Below are positions 17,984 to 25,545 of a DNA stretch of 64,000 nt, piece by piece. The DNA lies in contig CAKZLO010000074.1 of the NCBI GenBank assembly GCA_937127125.1, forward strand, positions 46,125 to 110,124. The letters run 5' to 3'. The translations under genes were made by a program, and so were the position numbers. Numbering within the stretch: position 1 is the stretch's first letter; each line of letters begins with the position of its first letter. Source of the stretch: an uncultured Ardenticatenia bacterium (lineage in GTDB: Bacteria; Chloroflexota; Anaerolineae; 4572-78; NAK82). The notes under the pieces were generated by a model. It worked only from the letters and a program-made list of their open reading frames with translations, searched no databases and was not told the DNA's origin.

Positions 17984-19033
17984 ATGCCTCGCATGAAAGG
18001 TCCTGGCATTTTCCTCGCACAGTTCCTCAGAGACGTCGAACCGTACAACAATATCGACAACATCGGAAGGTGGGTCGCTAGCTTGGGCTACAAGGGGGTT
18101 CAGATTCCCACGTGGGATCGACGCGTCTTCGACCTCGACAAAGCGGCGCAATCCAAGACCTGGTGCGATGAGTACAAGGGCAAGCTCCAAGAGATGGGGC
18201 TAGAAATCACCGAGCTGACGGGTTACCTAGCTGGCCAGGTGTTAGCGATCCATCCGGCGTACGAGCTAATGTTCGAGGCTTTTCACCCCGCCGGGTTGCG
18301 CGGTGAGGCGCGTACCGAGTGGGCTGCGGGGGAGCTACGTAAGTGCATCCAGGCTTCGGTCAACATGGGCACCACTGTGATCCCGGTGATGTCGGGTGGC
18401 TTTGCCTGGCACATGATCTACCCGTGGCCACAGCGTCCCCAGGGCATCATCGAGGAGGCGTTTAGGGAACTCGCGCGACGTTGGCGGCCATTGCTCGACC
18501 TGGCCCACGAGCACGGGTTGGTGTTCGGATATGAGCTGCACCCCGGGTCGGATGTGTATGACGGCGCCACGTTCGAGATGTTCTTGGAATACACCAATAA
18601 CCACCCCGCTGTGTGCATCAACTACGATCCCAGTCACTTTGTGTTGCAGCAACTGGACTATTTGGAGTTCATTCAGCTCTACGGTGAACGGATTAAGGGC
18701 TTCCATGTCAAGGACGCCGAGTTTCGTCCCACCGGGCGTGTAGGAGTCTACGGCGGCTACCAACCGTGGAGTAAGCGCGCAGGACGCTTCCGCTCGCTGG
18801 GCGATGGCCAGGTAGATTTCAAGCGTGTGTTCACGCTGTTGGCCGAGGTCGGGTATACTGGCTGGGCCGTACTGGAATGGGAATGCGCGGTCAAGAGCCC
18901 GGAGCAGGGCGCGGCAGAGGGGGCGCCTTTCATCGAACGACACATCATTGAAACTACCAGCGTAGCCTTTGATGACTTTGCGCGTGTGGAGACAGATGTG
19001 CAGCGCAATCGCTTGATCTTGGGTCTCAGCTAA
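17984..19033 (+). CDS. Sugar phosphate isomerase/epimerase (xylose isomerase-like TIM barrel)
   Basis: A 349-residue protein of the AP endonuclease 2/xylose-isomerase-like TIM-barrel superfamily. It has SLGYKGVQIPTWD near the N-terminus, FGYELHPG (metal-binding Glu and His), NYDPSHF (Asp and His) and IKGFHVKDAEF, with a final WAVLEWE strand carrying another acidic ligand. These residues form the divalent metal site used to isomerise or epimerise a sugar or keto-inositol. AAAGGAG precedes the ATG. It is followed by a Gfo/Idh oxidoreductase, the typical pairing for inositol or rare sugar breakdown. Confidence 0.85.
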   Translation: MPRMKGPGIFLAQFLRDVEPYNNIDNIGRWVASLGYKGVQIPTWDRRVFDLDKAAQSKTWCDEYKGKLQEMGLEITELTGYLAGQVLAIHPAYELMFEAFHPAGLRGEARTEWAAGELRKCIQASVNMGTTVIPVMSGGFAWHMIYPWPQRPQGIIEEAFRELARRWRPLLDLAHEHGLVFGYELHPGSDVYDGATFEMFLEYTNNHPAVCINYDPSHFVLQQLDYLEFIQLYGERIKGFHVKDAEFRPTGRVGVYGGYQPWSKRAGRFRSLGDGQVDFKRVFTLLAEVGYTGWAVLEWECAVKSPEQGAAEGAPFIERHIIETTSVAFDDFARVETDVQRNRLILGLS

Positions 19034-19095
19034 CCAGTGGAGAATAGGAACTTTCAGATTATCATCTCAGATTACAAGAAGGAGGGCTGCAACTT

Positions 19096-20256
19096 ATGGA
19101 ATCTTGGAAGCGAAAGCTGCGATTTGGCATGGTGGGTGGCGGCCAGGGTGCCTTCATTGGCGCAGTTCACCGCATCGCTGCCACACTTGACCAACAGGCA
19201 GAGCTGGTTGCGGGCTGTTTCTCTCGGGATCCGGAGAATACACGTATCACGGGTGAGAAGTTGTACCTGGATCCGTCACGCTGTTATCGTACTTATGAGG
19301 AGATGGCCGAGAAAGAGGCCAAGTTACCACCGGAAAAACGCATTGACTTCGTCAGCATCGTTACGCCCAACGTGTCACACTTCCCCATCGCCAAAACGTT
19401 TCTGGAGCATGGCTTCCACGTCGTCTGCGACAAGCCGATGACCTACACGCTCGACGAGGCAAAGGAGCTGGTCAATCTTGTCGAGAAGACCGGCTTGGTG
19501 TTCGGACTGACGCACAACTACACCGGTCATCCGCTCGTGCGACATGCGCGTCACCTGTTCCAGAGTGGTGAGATGGGCACCGTGCGCAAAGTGATCGTCG
19601 AGTACCTGCAGGATTTCCTGATGGTGCCGCAGGAGAAACTGGGCAGCAAGCAGGCCGCGTGGCGCGTTGACCCGGCTCAGGCAGGTATCGGTGGTACCAT
19701 GGGTGACGTTGGAACACACTGTGTTAACCTGCTAGAATACGTCACTGGCGATCCGATCGTGCAGATTTGCGCTGATAAAAGCACTTTCTTGCCAGGCCGT
19801 GTCCTCGATGAGGACGTCAATGCGTTGCTGCGCTTCAAAGGTGGAGGCAAAGGGGTGTTGACTATCAGTCAGGTCGCCTGTGGTGAGGAAAACAACCTCA
19901 TCCTGCGTGTGTACTGCACGAACGGCGCCATCAAGTGGGTGCAGGAAAATCCCAACGTCTTGGAACTATATCGCTACGGCGAACCGAAACGCATCCTGAC
20001 GCGCGCTGCCGGCTATCTGTCATCCGCTGCGGCAGAAGCCACCCGTCTTCCCCCGGGGCACCCCGAGGGCTATCTGGAGGCATTTGCGACGATCTACGCC
20101 GGAGTCATCGAGGCTATCCGACGCTACATTGATGGGCAGCCGCTGAAAACCGAGGAGTACAAGTTCCCCACCGTGTACGATGGTCTGCGCGGCATGCAGT
20201 TCATCTATGCGGCCCACGAGTCGGCCACTAAGGGTTCTGTGTGGGTGGATATGTAA
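19096..20256 (+). CDS. Gfo/Idh/MocA family oxidoreductase
   Basis: A 386-residue NAD(P)-dependent sugar or inositol dehydrogenase. The N-terminal Rossmann fold shows FGMVGGGQGAFIGAVHR, then the family motif CDKPMT (a variant of EKP) and, in the C-terminal domain, GDVGTHCVNL with the catalytic Asp/His helix. AAGGAGGG sits about 10 bases ahead of the ATG. It lies 62 bases after the isomerase/epimerase gene on the same strand. A terminator follows. The substrate is unknown. Confidence 0.87.
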   Translation: MESWKRKLRFGMVGGGQGAFIGAVHRIAATLDQQAELVAGCFSRDPENTRITGEKLYLDPSRCYRTYEEMAEKEAKLPPEKRIDFVSIVTPNVSHFPIAKTFLEHGFHVVCDKPMTYTLDEAKELVNLVEKTGLVFGLTHNYTGHPLVRHARHLFQSGEMGTVRKVIVEYLQDFLMVPQEKLGSKQAAWRVDPAQAGIGGTMGDVGTHCVNLLEYVTGDPIVQICADKSTFLPGRVLDEDVNALLRFKGGGKGVLTISQVACGEENNLILRVYCTNGAIKWVQENPNVLELYRYGEPKRILTRAAGYLSSAAAEATRLPPGHPEGYLEAFATIYAGVIEAIRRYIDGQPLKTEEYKFPTVYDGLRGMQFIYAAHESATKGSVWVDM

Positions 20257-20312
20257 GTCTCTTCATAGTGGCAGGAACCTGTCCTGCAACAACCTTCTGA
20301 GATATAACAGGT

Positions 20313-20351
20313 GGAGAGACTCCTGGCGTTTGTCAGGAGCCTCTCTGTTTT
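20313..20351 (+). terminator. Rho-independent terminator
   Basis: Stem 20314-20325 with 20334-20345 (GAGAGACTCCTG against CAGGAGCCTCTC, one mismatch) and an 8-base loop, followed by TGTTTTC. It ends the 17984-20256 operon. Confidence 0.8.
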
Positions 20352-20389
20352 CATAATATGAAGACACAATGGGAAAAAAAACGAATTCA

Positions 20390-21481
20390 TTAAACATCCT
20401 TGTCCTCTGTGTTCTCGTCAAAGAGCTCATGGTGGGCGCGGATGTGCTGAGCTTTAGTGGTCTTGGCGTAAACGCGCGTCGTACCCGGGTCCGCATGTCC
20501 TAACACATCTTGCGTAAGCGCCAGATCGCCCGTGAAGCCCAGGAAACGGGTGGCAAAGTAATGTCGGAAGGAGTGAGGTGTGAGGTTGAAGCGCTCCAAG
20601 GCGCCCGTGTCTTGGGCGAGGCGTGTGATCAGACGCTCGACAGAGTAGGTGCTGAGTGGCATACGACGGCTGCCAGCAGCGCGGTCGTGGCGACAGAATA
20701 CGGGCTTGTCGGCCGGAGTACCCGGAACCAGTGAGTCTCGACGCTCCGTGAGGTATCGCATAAGCGCCTGCCATGCTTGATTGGAGAAACGTACAAAGCG
20801 GGTACGTCCCCCCTTGCCGTGCACCCATGCGCCCTGGTCGGTGTAGTCCAGGTCTCCGCGGCGCAGCCGTACGAGCTCGCTGACGCGCATGCCAGTGCTG
20901 TACAGAGACAGTACAATGGCTTGATCACGCAACCAGATCAGCTTGAGGCGTTGCCGCTGTGACTCGTCCAGATCGGCGCGCTCCAGCGTGGGTGGCGGTT
21001 GCCGTATTGCTTCCAAAATTGCCTCAACCACCTCGCCAGGAGGGAGGCGCTTTTCGATGGGAGGAGTTCTGAAGCCTGTTTCCCTGTTCATCTCGGCGTT
21101 TAGGGCGGCGTAGTCGCCGTAGGAGAGGGGGATCGTGCCCTCTAGTGCCAGCTGACGGTACAGACCGGAGACGGCACGAACGTACAGCTGGCGGCTGCGC
21201 ATTGAAAGCGGTTGCTCTGGCGCTGCGGCATCGGGGGTAAAGCACTGCCGGGCGAGCCAAGGGATGAAGTCCAAAGCCACTGCCCGCGTGAGCAGGGCAG
21301 GGGGATCGTCAGGAGTGATGCCTCGCTCGGCCAAGTAAGTCAGAAAGTGATTCAGACCAGTGCGATATGTGCGCGCCGTGTGCTCCGAACGCGCAGCCCG
21401 CTGGCTCAGAAAGCGCTCGATTTCACGGGCAATGGTTGTTTGAGAGCTGGTGTTGAGTGATGAGGAAAGAGATTGATGCAC
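20390..21481 (-). CDS. Tyrosine recombinase (XerC/XerD-like integrase)
   Basis: A 363-residue site-specific recombinase. The N-terminal SAM-like core-binding domain (ARTYRTGLNHFLTYLAERG) precedes a catalytic domain with Arg in GMRVSELVRL, Lys in the HGKGGRTRFV hairpin, HSFRH (His-x-x-Arg), HADPGTT and the nucleophile Tyr in TTRVYAKTT. The GTG at 21481 is chosen because AGGAGGTG ends 4 bases upstream; an in-frame ATG at 21517 is possible. It is longer than standard XerD because of an insertion near residues 60-110. No other phage or transposon gene is adjacent, so it may be a cellular Xer or a lone integrase. Confidence 0.88.
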   Translation of the reverse strand: MHQSLSSSLNTSSQTTIAREIERFLSQRAARSEHTARTYRTGLNHFLTYLAERGITPDDPPALLTRAVALDFIPWLARQCFTPDAAAPEQPLSMRSRQLYVRAVSGLYRQLALEGTIPLSYGDYAALNAEMNRETGFRTPPIEKRLPPGEVVEAILEAIRQPPPTLERADLDESQRQRLKLIWLRDQAIVLSLYSTGMRVSELVRLRRGDLDYTDQGAWVHGKGGRTRFVRFSNQAWQALMRYLTERRDSLVPGTPADKPVFCRHDRAAGSRRMPLSTYSVERLITRLAQDTGALERFNLTPHSFRHYFATRFLGFTGDLALTQDVLGHADPGTTRVYAKTTKAQHIRAHHELFDENTEDKDV

Positions 21482-21508
21482 ATTACACCTCCTAGCTGGA
21501 AGCCAAGA

Positions 21509-21526
21509 ACTTGACATAATATAAAA
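21509..21526. repeat. 18-bp repeat, copy 2
   Basis: Identical to 17683-17700. It lies 28 bases upstream of the recombinase GTG start and contains the alternative in-frame ATG at 21517 on the minus strand. Confidence 0.6.
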
Positions 21527-22029
21527 GATATCTAGCTCCCATTCGATCGGGTGTCTGCTGAACGCAACGTCCCTCTTTGCCAGCGATAGGCACGGCAACA
21601 ACGGGCACGACACGCTCCCTCGCAGTTTACGCCTAATTTGTCGCGAGGGACCAAAACCATGGGCATTGCAGCGGACAATCCTTTGACCGGTATTTCGCTC
21701 CTAGGTGCCACAGGAGGAAGCTGCAGGAGTTTGTGTGTATTCCCATTTGGTGTCTGGTACCGCGATGCGCAGCCTGTATAGCGTGCCATTTTCTGTCAGT
21801 GACTATGGTTTGTATAATATATCTTATACCAATCATAACATATCTGCCTGTCTGTGTCAAGGTCTGATCACTGATAATCCCCTGCCCTGCGTGGTATCTA
21901 GTAATGCTCTGCTAACCCATCGTTTGCTGGCACCAGTTATGTGGATAACTGGTCACTCCCACTCTTAAGATCCCGGTATATCCTGCTCGCTGACTCGCTT
22001 TTCATCGTGCTTGATGCAGGCTCCGTCTG
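21527..22029. other. AT-rich intergenic region upstream of the recombinase
   Basis: About 500 bases without a recognisable gene; short open frames here have no family resemblance or ribosome binding site. The region holds a dif-like site (21807-21834) and a perfect 9-bp dyad (ACCAGTTAT, 21932-21940; ATAACTGGT, 21945-21953). Its base composition is more AT-rich than neighbouring genes. Confidence 0.5.
21807..21834. other. dif-like recombination site
   Basis: A 28-bp segment of the 11-6-11 form: left arm GGTTTGTATAA, centre TATATC, right arm TTATACCAATC. The arms match as an inverted repeat at 9 of 11 positions, and the inner ATAA/TTAT boxes are those of Xer dif sites. It lies 326 bp upstream of the recombinase start. 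It could instead be chance AT-rich sequence, since it also includes a TATAAT. Confidence 0.42.
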
Positions 22030-22058
22030 TTGACCCATTCTTGCATTTGTACTAGAAT
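22030..22058 (+). promoter_or_regulatory. Promoter for the winged-helix/membrane protein pair
   Basis: TTGACC (22030-22035) and TAGAAT (22053-22058) with a 17-base spacer, about 75 bases before the start at 22133. Confidence 0.6.
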
Positions 22059-22132
22059 GCTTTACTAAGGAAGAACTCTGAAACAGTTTGGCGATGGATT
22101 TCAAGCCTAGCTTCACAAGGATAGGTGGAGCG

Positions 22133-22387
22133 ATGTTGGATGATTTGCTGGATAGGATCAGTAGCTTGACACCCGAAGAGATCGAGCTACTCAAGACAAT
22201 CAGCGCGCGCGGCGCTGCCACCGCCGATGAGGTGGCACTCGAGCTCGACCGCCCCGGTGACGACCTGAGCACCCTTATGAACGGACTGGTCGAAAAGGGT
22301 CTGGTCGAGGCACACACCGTCAACGTCGAGGACGAGGACTTTTCCATCTATCAGGTAGATCCGCGCATTAAGAACTCGTTCAGATAA
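22133..22387 (+). CDS. Small winged-helix DNA-binding protein
   Basis: An 84-residue protein. The segment LTPEEIELLKTISARGAATADEVALELDRPGDDLSTLMNG has the helix-turn-helix spacing of MarR/ArsR-like winged helices, followed by KGLVEAHTVNVEDEDFSIYQV as the wing. It may be a regulator or a protein-interaction wHTH. The ATG at 22133 follows AGGTGGAG; an upstream ATG at 22088 has no such signal. It lies 83 bases before a membrane protein gene with which it probably forms an operon. No named family is recognised. Confidence 0.65.
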   Translation: MLDDLLDRISSLTPEEIELLKTISARGAATADEVALELDRPGDDLSTLMNGLVEKGLVEAHTVNVEDEDFSIYQVDPRIKNSFR

Positions 22388-22470
22388 GTGGTGGACGGCC
22401 GGCGTCGTGAGCCGGGCATCTGGCCGGATAATCCGCCCTATGCAGGCCGGCTCAGGAGGGAGTGTAACCC

Positions 22471-23142
22471 GTGCTTGAAAAGACCCTCCCCCTCCCATGG
22501 TATGTCTCGCTGGGCGCCGTGATGCTACTCAGCCTTCTCTTGGCCGGGTACGAGCTGTTCAAGATTTTCCAGCGCGATTTCGGGCGCTCGTTGCGCAATC
22601 CGAATGCGTTCTATCTCTTTGTGCTGAACATCGTCACAGCGTCAGTGGTGTGGTGGTTCATTCACCATCTCCTAGGTGTCGAGCCGAACATCCTGACCAC
22701 CTTGGTGGCTGGTTTCACCTTTCCCGCACTGCTGCGCAGCCGCTTCACCATCTACCGCACAATCGCTCCGGTGGCGAGCACCAATGGACAGAAGAGCGCT
22801 ATCGACGAGGTCTCGCTCAAGATGGATGAGATGTACAGTGCGCTGCAGGGTGCCCTCTATAAGGAGATTGACCTGGAGCTGGCCCGCGAGCGCGCCAGTT
22901 TCAACAAACAACTGCGCGACACGTTTAGCGCTGACCAAATTGACGAACACCTAGGGGATATCATCGGCGGTCTCACTATCGACGCTGACCGCACCCAATG
23001 GCAGGCGAAGCTGGATACCATCCGTGCCATCCCCGACGAAGCTAGGCGACACGCGCAGCTGGCCAACCTGCTGATCCAATTGAGCGATCGGGACGATCTG
23101 AAGCGCGCCATCCGTGACAAGACGCTCACGCCACCGCTATGA
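22471..23142 (+). CDS. Membrane protein with cytoplasmic helical domain, unknown function
   Basis: A 223-residue protein starting at GTG 22471 with AGGAGGG upstream. Hydrophobic helices are expected at about 10-30, 47-67 and 72-90; the remaining 130 residues are charged and helical (KMDEMYSALQGALYKEIDLELARERASFNKQLRDTF in two pieces), probably cytoplasmic. No enzymatic motif is visible. Together with the upstream winged-helix protein it could form a membrane-linked regulatory pair, but this is only positional inference. Confidence 0.6.
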   Translation: MLEKTLPLPWYVSLGAVMLLSLLLAGYELFKIFQRDFGRSLRNPNAFYLFVLNIVTASVVWWFIHHLLGVEPNILTTLVAGFTFPALLRSRFTIYRTIAPVASTNGQKSAIDEVSLKMDEMYSALQGALYKEIDLELARERASFNKQLRDTFSADQIDEHLGDIIGGLTIDADRTQWQAKLDTIRAIPDEARRHAQLANLLIQLSDRDDLKRAIRDKTLTPPL

Positions 23143-23168
23143 TAGGCTGCAGTAAGGCATAATGGAGC

Positions 23169-23213
23169 GGGACGTAGCACATTCCCAGTCACGCCGTGCA
23201 TCGACTACGTCCC
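23169..23213 (+). terminator. Hairpin after the membrane protein gene
   Basis: GGGACGTAG (23169-23177) and CTACGTCCC (23205-23213) form a 9-bp stem around a 27-base loop that can fold further. No long T run follows, so termination efficiency is uncertain. Confidence 0.45.
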
Positions 23214-23256
23214 ATTCGTTGTTGCCGAGCATCATACAGCTCACGGCGAATATAAC

Positions 23257-23285
23257 TTGACACATCGCTCCCCCTTCGGGATAAT
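23257..23285 (+). promoter_or_regulatory. Promoter of the toxin-antitoxin pair
   Basis: TTGACA (23257-23262) and GATAAT (23280-23285) with a 17-base spacer, about 50 bases before the toxin start. CCCCC in the spacer and GGGGG just downstream (23296-23300) form a dyad that could be the autoregulatory operator. Confidence 0.65.
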
Positions 23286-23335
23286 AGGCGCAGCTGGGGG
23301 CAGATTTTGTGCCTCAATTCCCGACAGGAGATGCT

Positions 23336-23620
23336 TTGAGAATCATCGGCTGCGTCTGGCTGGAAGGTGTCGCCCAACAGGTGCACCAGCAGCATAATAT
23401 CGAACCGGATGAAGTGGACGAGGTACTGACAGGTCGTCCGCACTTTCGTTTCGTGGAGGAATCCTTCCGCGCTGGCGAGGCGCTCTATGTCGCTTTGGGG
23501 CAAACGGAGACAGGGCGTTATATGGCTGTCTTCTTCACACACACCCCGGACGAACGTGCGCGCATCGTGTGGGTGCGTGATATGCGCCGCGCCGAACGGA
23601 TGAAGTATGAGCAGGCGTAG
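23336..23620 (+). CDS. BrnT family (DUF497-like) toxin
   Basis: A 94-residue protein similar in plan to BrnT toxins, RelE-fold ribonucleases that block growth until bound by the antitoxin. It shows an N-terminal HNIEPDEVDEVL segment, then ALYVALGQTETGRYMAVFFTHTPDERARIVWVRDMRRAERMKY, which matches the family's central strands and C-terminal RxRxMxxxE(R) helix. The TTG at 23336 is preferred because AGGAG lies five bases upstream and the family domain starts there; GTG 23309 is an alternative. It overlaps the antitoxin gene by 14 bases, the usual coupling. Confidence 0.72.
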   Translation: MRIIGCVWLEGVAQQVHQQHNIEPDEVDEVLTGRPHFRFVEESFRAGEALYVALGQTETGRYMAVFFTHTPDERARIVWVRDMRRAERMKYEQA

Positions 23621-23894
23621 AAGCTCCATTTCCCAAGCTACCTCTTATCGTGCGATGGCACGCTTCTGGGACACGCATGACCTGACCGAATATTGGTCGC
23701 GGACGCGCCCGCAAGAGTTTGATGTGGCTTACCGCATTGGGGTGACATATGTGGCTATTAAGAGCAGCTTGGCTGCTAAGCTGAACGAGATTGCGCGCCG
23801 GCGTGAAGTCTCACCCGAGACACTTCTCAACGCTTGGGTGCGTGATCGTTTGTGGGATGAGATAACCGAGATAGAGACTTCGGATGAGGCATAA
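23607..23894 (+). CDS. CopG/BrnA-type antitoxin
   Basis: A 95-residue protein with the signature AMARFWDTHDLTEYWSRTRP of the CopG-type antitoxin family found beside BrnT/DUF497 toxins. A C-terminal ribbon-helix-helix-like segment (VAIKSSLAAKLNEIARRREVSPETLLNAWV) would bind operator DNA as a dimer and repress the promoter at 23257-23285. Order toxin then antitoxin with overlap is the usual BrnTA layout. The transporter ATPase gene begins 16 bases later. Confidence 0.75.
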   Translation: MSRRRSSISQATSYRAMARFWDTHDLTEYWSRTRPQEFDVAYRIGVTYVAIKSSLAAKLNEIARRREVSPETLLNAWVRDRLWDEITEIETSDEA

Positions 23895-23909
23895 TGCTGG
23901 AGATGTTCT

Positions 23910-25508
23910 ATGGATCGTTCTGACAGGCCGCCTGCCGTAGAAATGCGTGGCATCGTGAAACGTTTCCCCGGTGTGCTCGCCAACGATCACATCCACTTTG
24001 CTGTGCACGCTGGTGAGATCCATGCACTGCTGGGCGAGAATGGGGCAGGCAAGAGCACCCTAATGAACATCCTGAGCGGGCTCTATCGCCCCGATGCAGG
24101 TGAGATCTGGATCTGCCCGCGCGGTCAGACGCAGCCACGTCGCGTAGACATCCGCTCACCACGCGACGCTATCAACCTGGGTATCGGCATGGTGCACCAA
24201 CACTTTATGCTGGTGCCGACGCTCACCGTTGCCGAGAATGTCATCCTTGGCTTGAAAGATCCTCGTTTCCTGCTGCGCATGCGGCATGTGGAAGAGAAAA
24301 TCAAACAGCTGTCGCGACAGTACCACTTGCAGGTTGATCCTTCTGCCTACATCTGGCAGCTCTCAGTAGGCGAGCAGCAACGCGTGGAGATCATCAAGCT
24401 GCTCTATCGCGGCGCCGAGGTGCTTATTCTCGATGAGCCGACGGCGGTGCTGACGCCCCAGGAGGCGGAAGAGCTGGGCCGCACACTGCGCCGTATGGCC
24501 GAAGAGGGTAAGGCGATCATCTTCATCACTCACAAACTGGACGAAGTGATCGTCTTTTCCGACCGTGTGACAGTGTTGCGCGCTGGCCGCAACATCGCCA
24601 CACTGGACACTGCTCGTACTGACAAGGCGGAGCTGGCGCGATTGATGGTAGGGCGCGAGGTGCTCTTCCGCGTCGAAAAGCCAGCGGGAGTGGTGTGTAC
24701 AAACGGTGAACCACCCGTATTGGAAGTGATACAGGTTGAAGCGCTGAATGATCGAGGGCTGCCTGCGCTGCAGGGAGTGTCGCTGGAGGTATGCAGCGGC
24801 GAGATCGTAGGCATCGCTGGTGTGGCGGGCAACGGTCAGCGCGAGCTGGCCGAGGTAGTGACCGGCCTGCGCCCTGTGACGCGCGGGCGTGTCTTGGTGC
24901 GTGGTCAGGATCTTACCAACCAGCCGCCACTGCGCTTCATCGAGGCAGGCGTCAGTCATATTCCTGGAGACCGCCTCGGTATGGGGTTAGCTGGCAACCT
25001 GCCTGTCAGCGACAATTTAGTCATGAAAGCTTACCGGCGCGAGCCGATTGCCAATGGCCCCTTCCTGTCGCGGCGTGCCGTTCTGAGTTTCGCACAGAAG
25101 CTGATCCAGGCATTCCAAATCGTCACGCCTACTGCATCGGTGCCAGTGCGCACGCTTTCCGGCGGCAACTTACAGAAGACCATCCTAGCACGTGAGATTA
25201 CCGCCAGCCGCGACTTTGCCAGCGATCATCGACGCGTCCTGGTTGCCATTCATCCCACTCGTGGTTTGGACGTAGGCGCTACTGAGGCGGTACATCGCAC
25301 TTTGCTGGAGCAGCGTGCCCAAGGAGCTGCTATCCTGCTGATCTCGGAAGACCTGGAGGAGTTGCTGGCCTTGGCCGATCGTATTGCTGTGATGTATGAG
25401 GGGTGTATTATGGGTGTGGTAGACGCGACTTCGGCCAACATCGAGCAGCTGGGGCTGATGATGGCAGGAGAGACGCACATGACAAAAGAGACGGCAGATC
25501 GTCTATAA
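23910..25508 (+). CDS. ABC transporter ATP-binding protein, nucleoside/BMP type
   Basis: A 532-residue double-cassette ATPase of the simple-sugar/nucleoside uptake class (YufO/NupO-like). The first cassette has Walker A GENGAGKST (42-50), a signature-like LSVGEQQRVEI and LILDEP with Asp175-Glu176. The second has a degenerate phosphate loop (GVAGNGQRELAEVV), LSGGNLQKTILAREI and a Walker B replaced by VAIHPTRGLDVGAT, all normal in this class. It energises the two permeases that follow. No BMP-type binding lipoprotein is encoded in the locus. Confidence 0.9.
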   Translation: MDRSDRPPAVEMRGIVKRFPGVLANDHIHFAVHAGEIHALLGENGAGKSTLMNILSGLYRPDAGEIWICPRGQTQPRRVDIRSPRDAINLGIGMVHQHFMLVPTLTVAENVILGLKDPRFLLRMRHVEEKIKQLSRQYHLQVDPSAYIWQLSVGEQQRVEIIKLLYRGAEVLILDEPTAVLTPQEAEELGRTLRRMAEEGKAIIFITHKLDEVIVFSDRVTVLRAGRNIATLDTARTDKAELARLMVGREVLFRVEKPAGVVCTNGEPPVLEVIQVEALNDRGLPALQGVSLEVCSGEIVGIAGVAGNGQRELAEVVTGLRPVTRGRVLVRGQDLTNQPPLRFIEAGVSHIPGDRLGMGLAGNLPVSDNLVMKAYRREPIANGPFLSRRAVLSFAQKLIQAFQIVTPTASVPVRTLSGGNLQKTILAREITASRDFASDHRRVLVAIHPTRGLDVGATEAVHRTLLEQRAQGAAILLISEDLEELLALADRIAVMYEGCIMGVVDATSANIEQLGLMMAGETHMTKETADRL

Positions 25509-25545
25509 CAGGTTGCCCGTTTGATCCTTGTGCTTGGAGCGCGCT

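Noticed and set aside
21705..21968. 87-codon frame in the region upstream of the recombinase
   Set aside because: No ribosome site, cysteine-rich random-looking translation, and it spans the dif-like site and a dyad.
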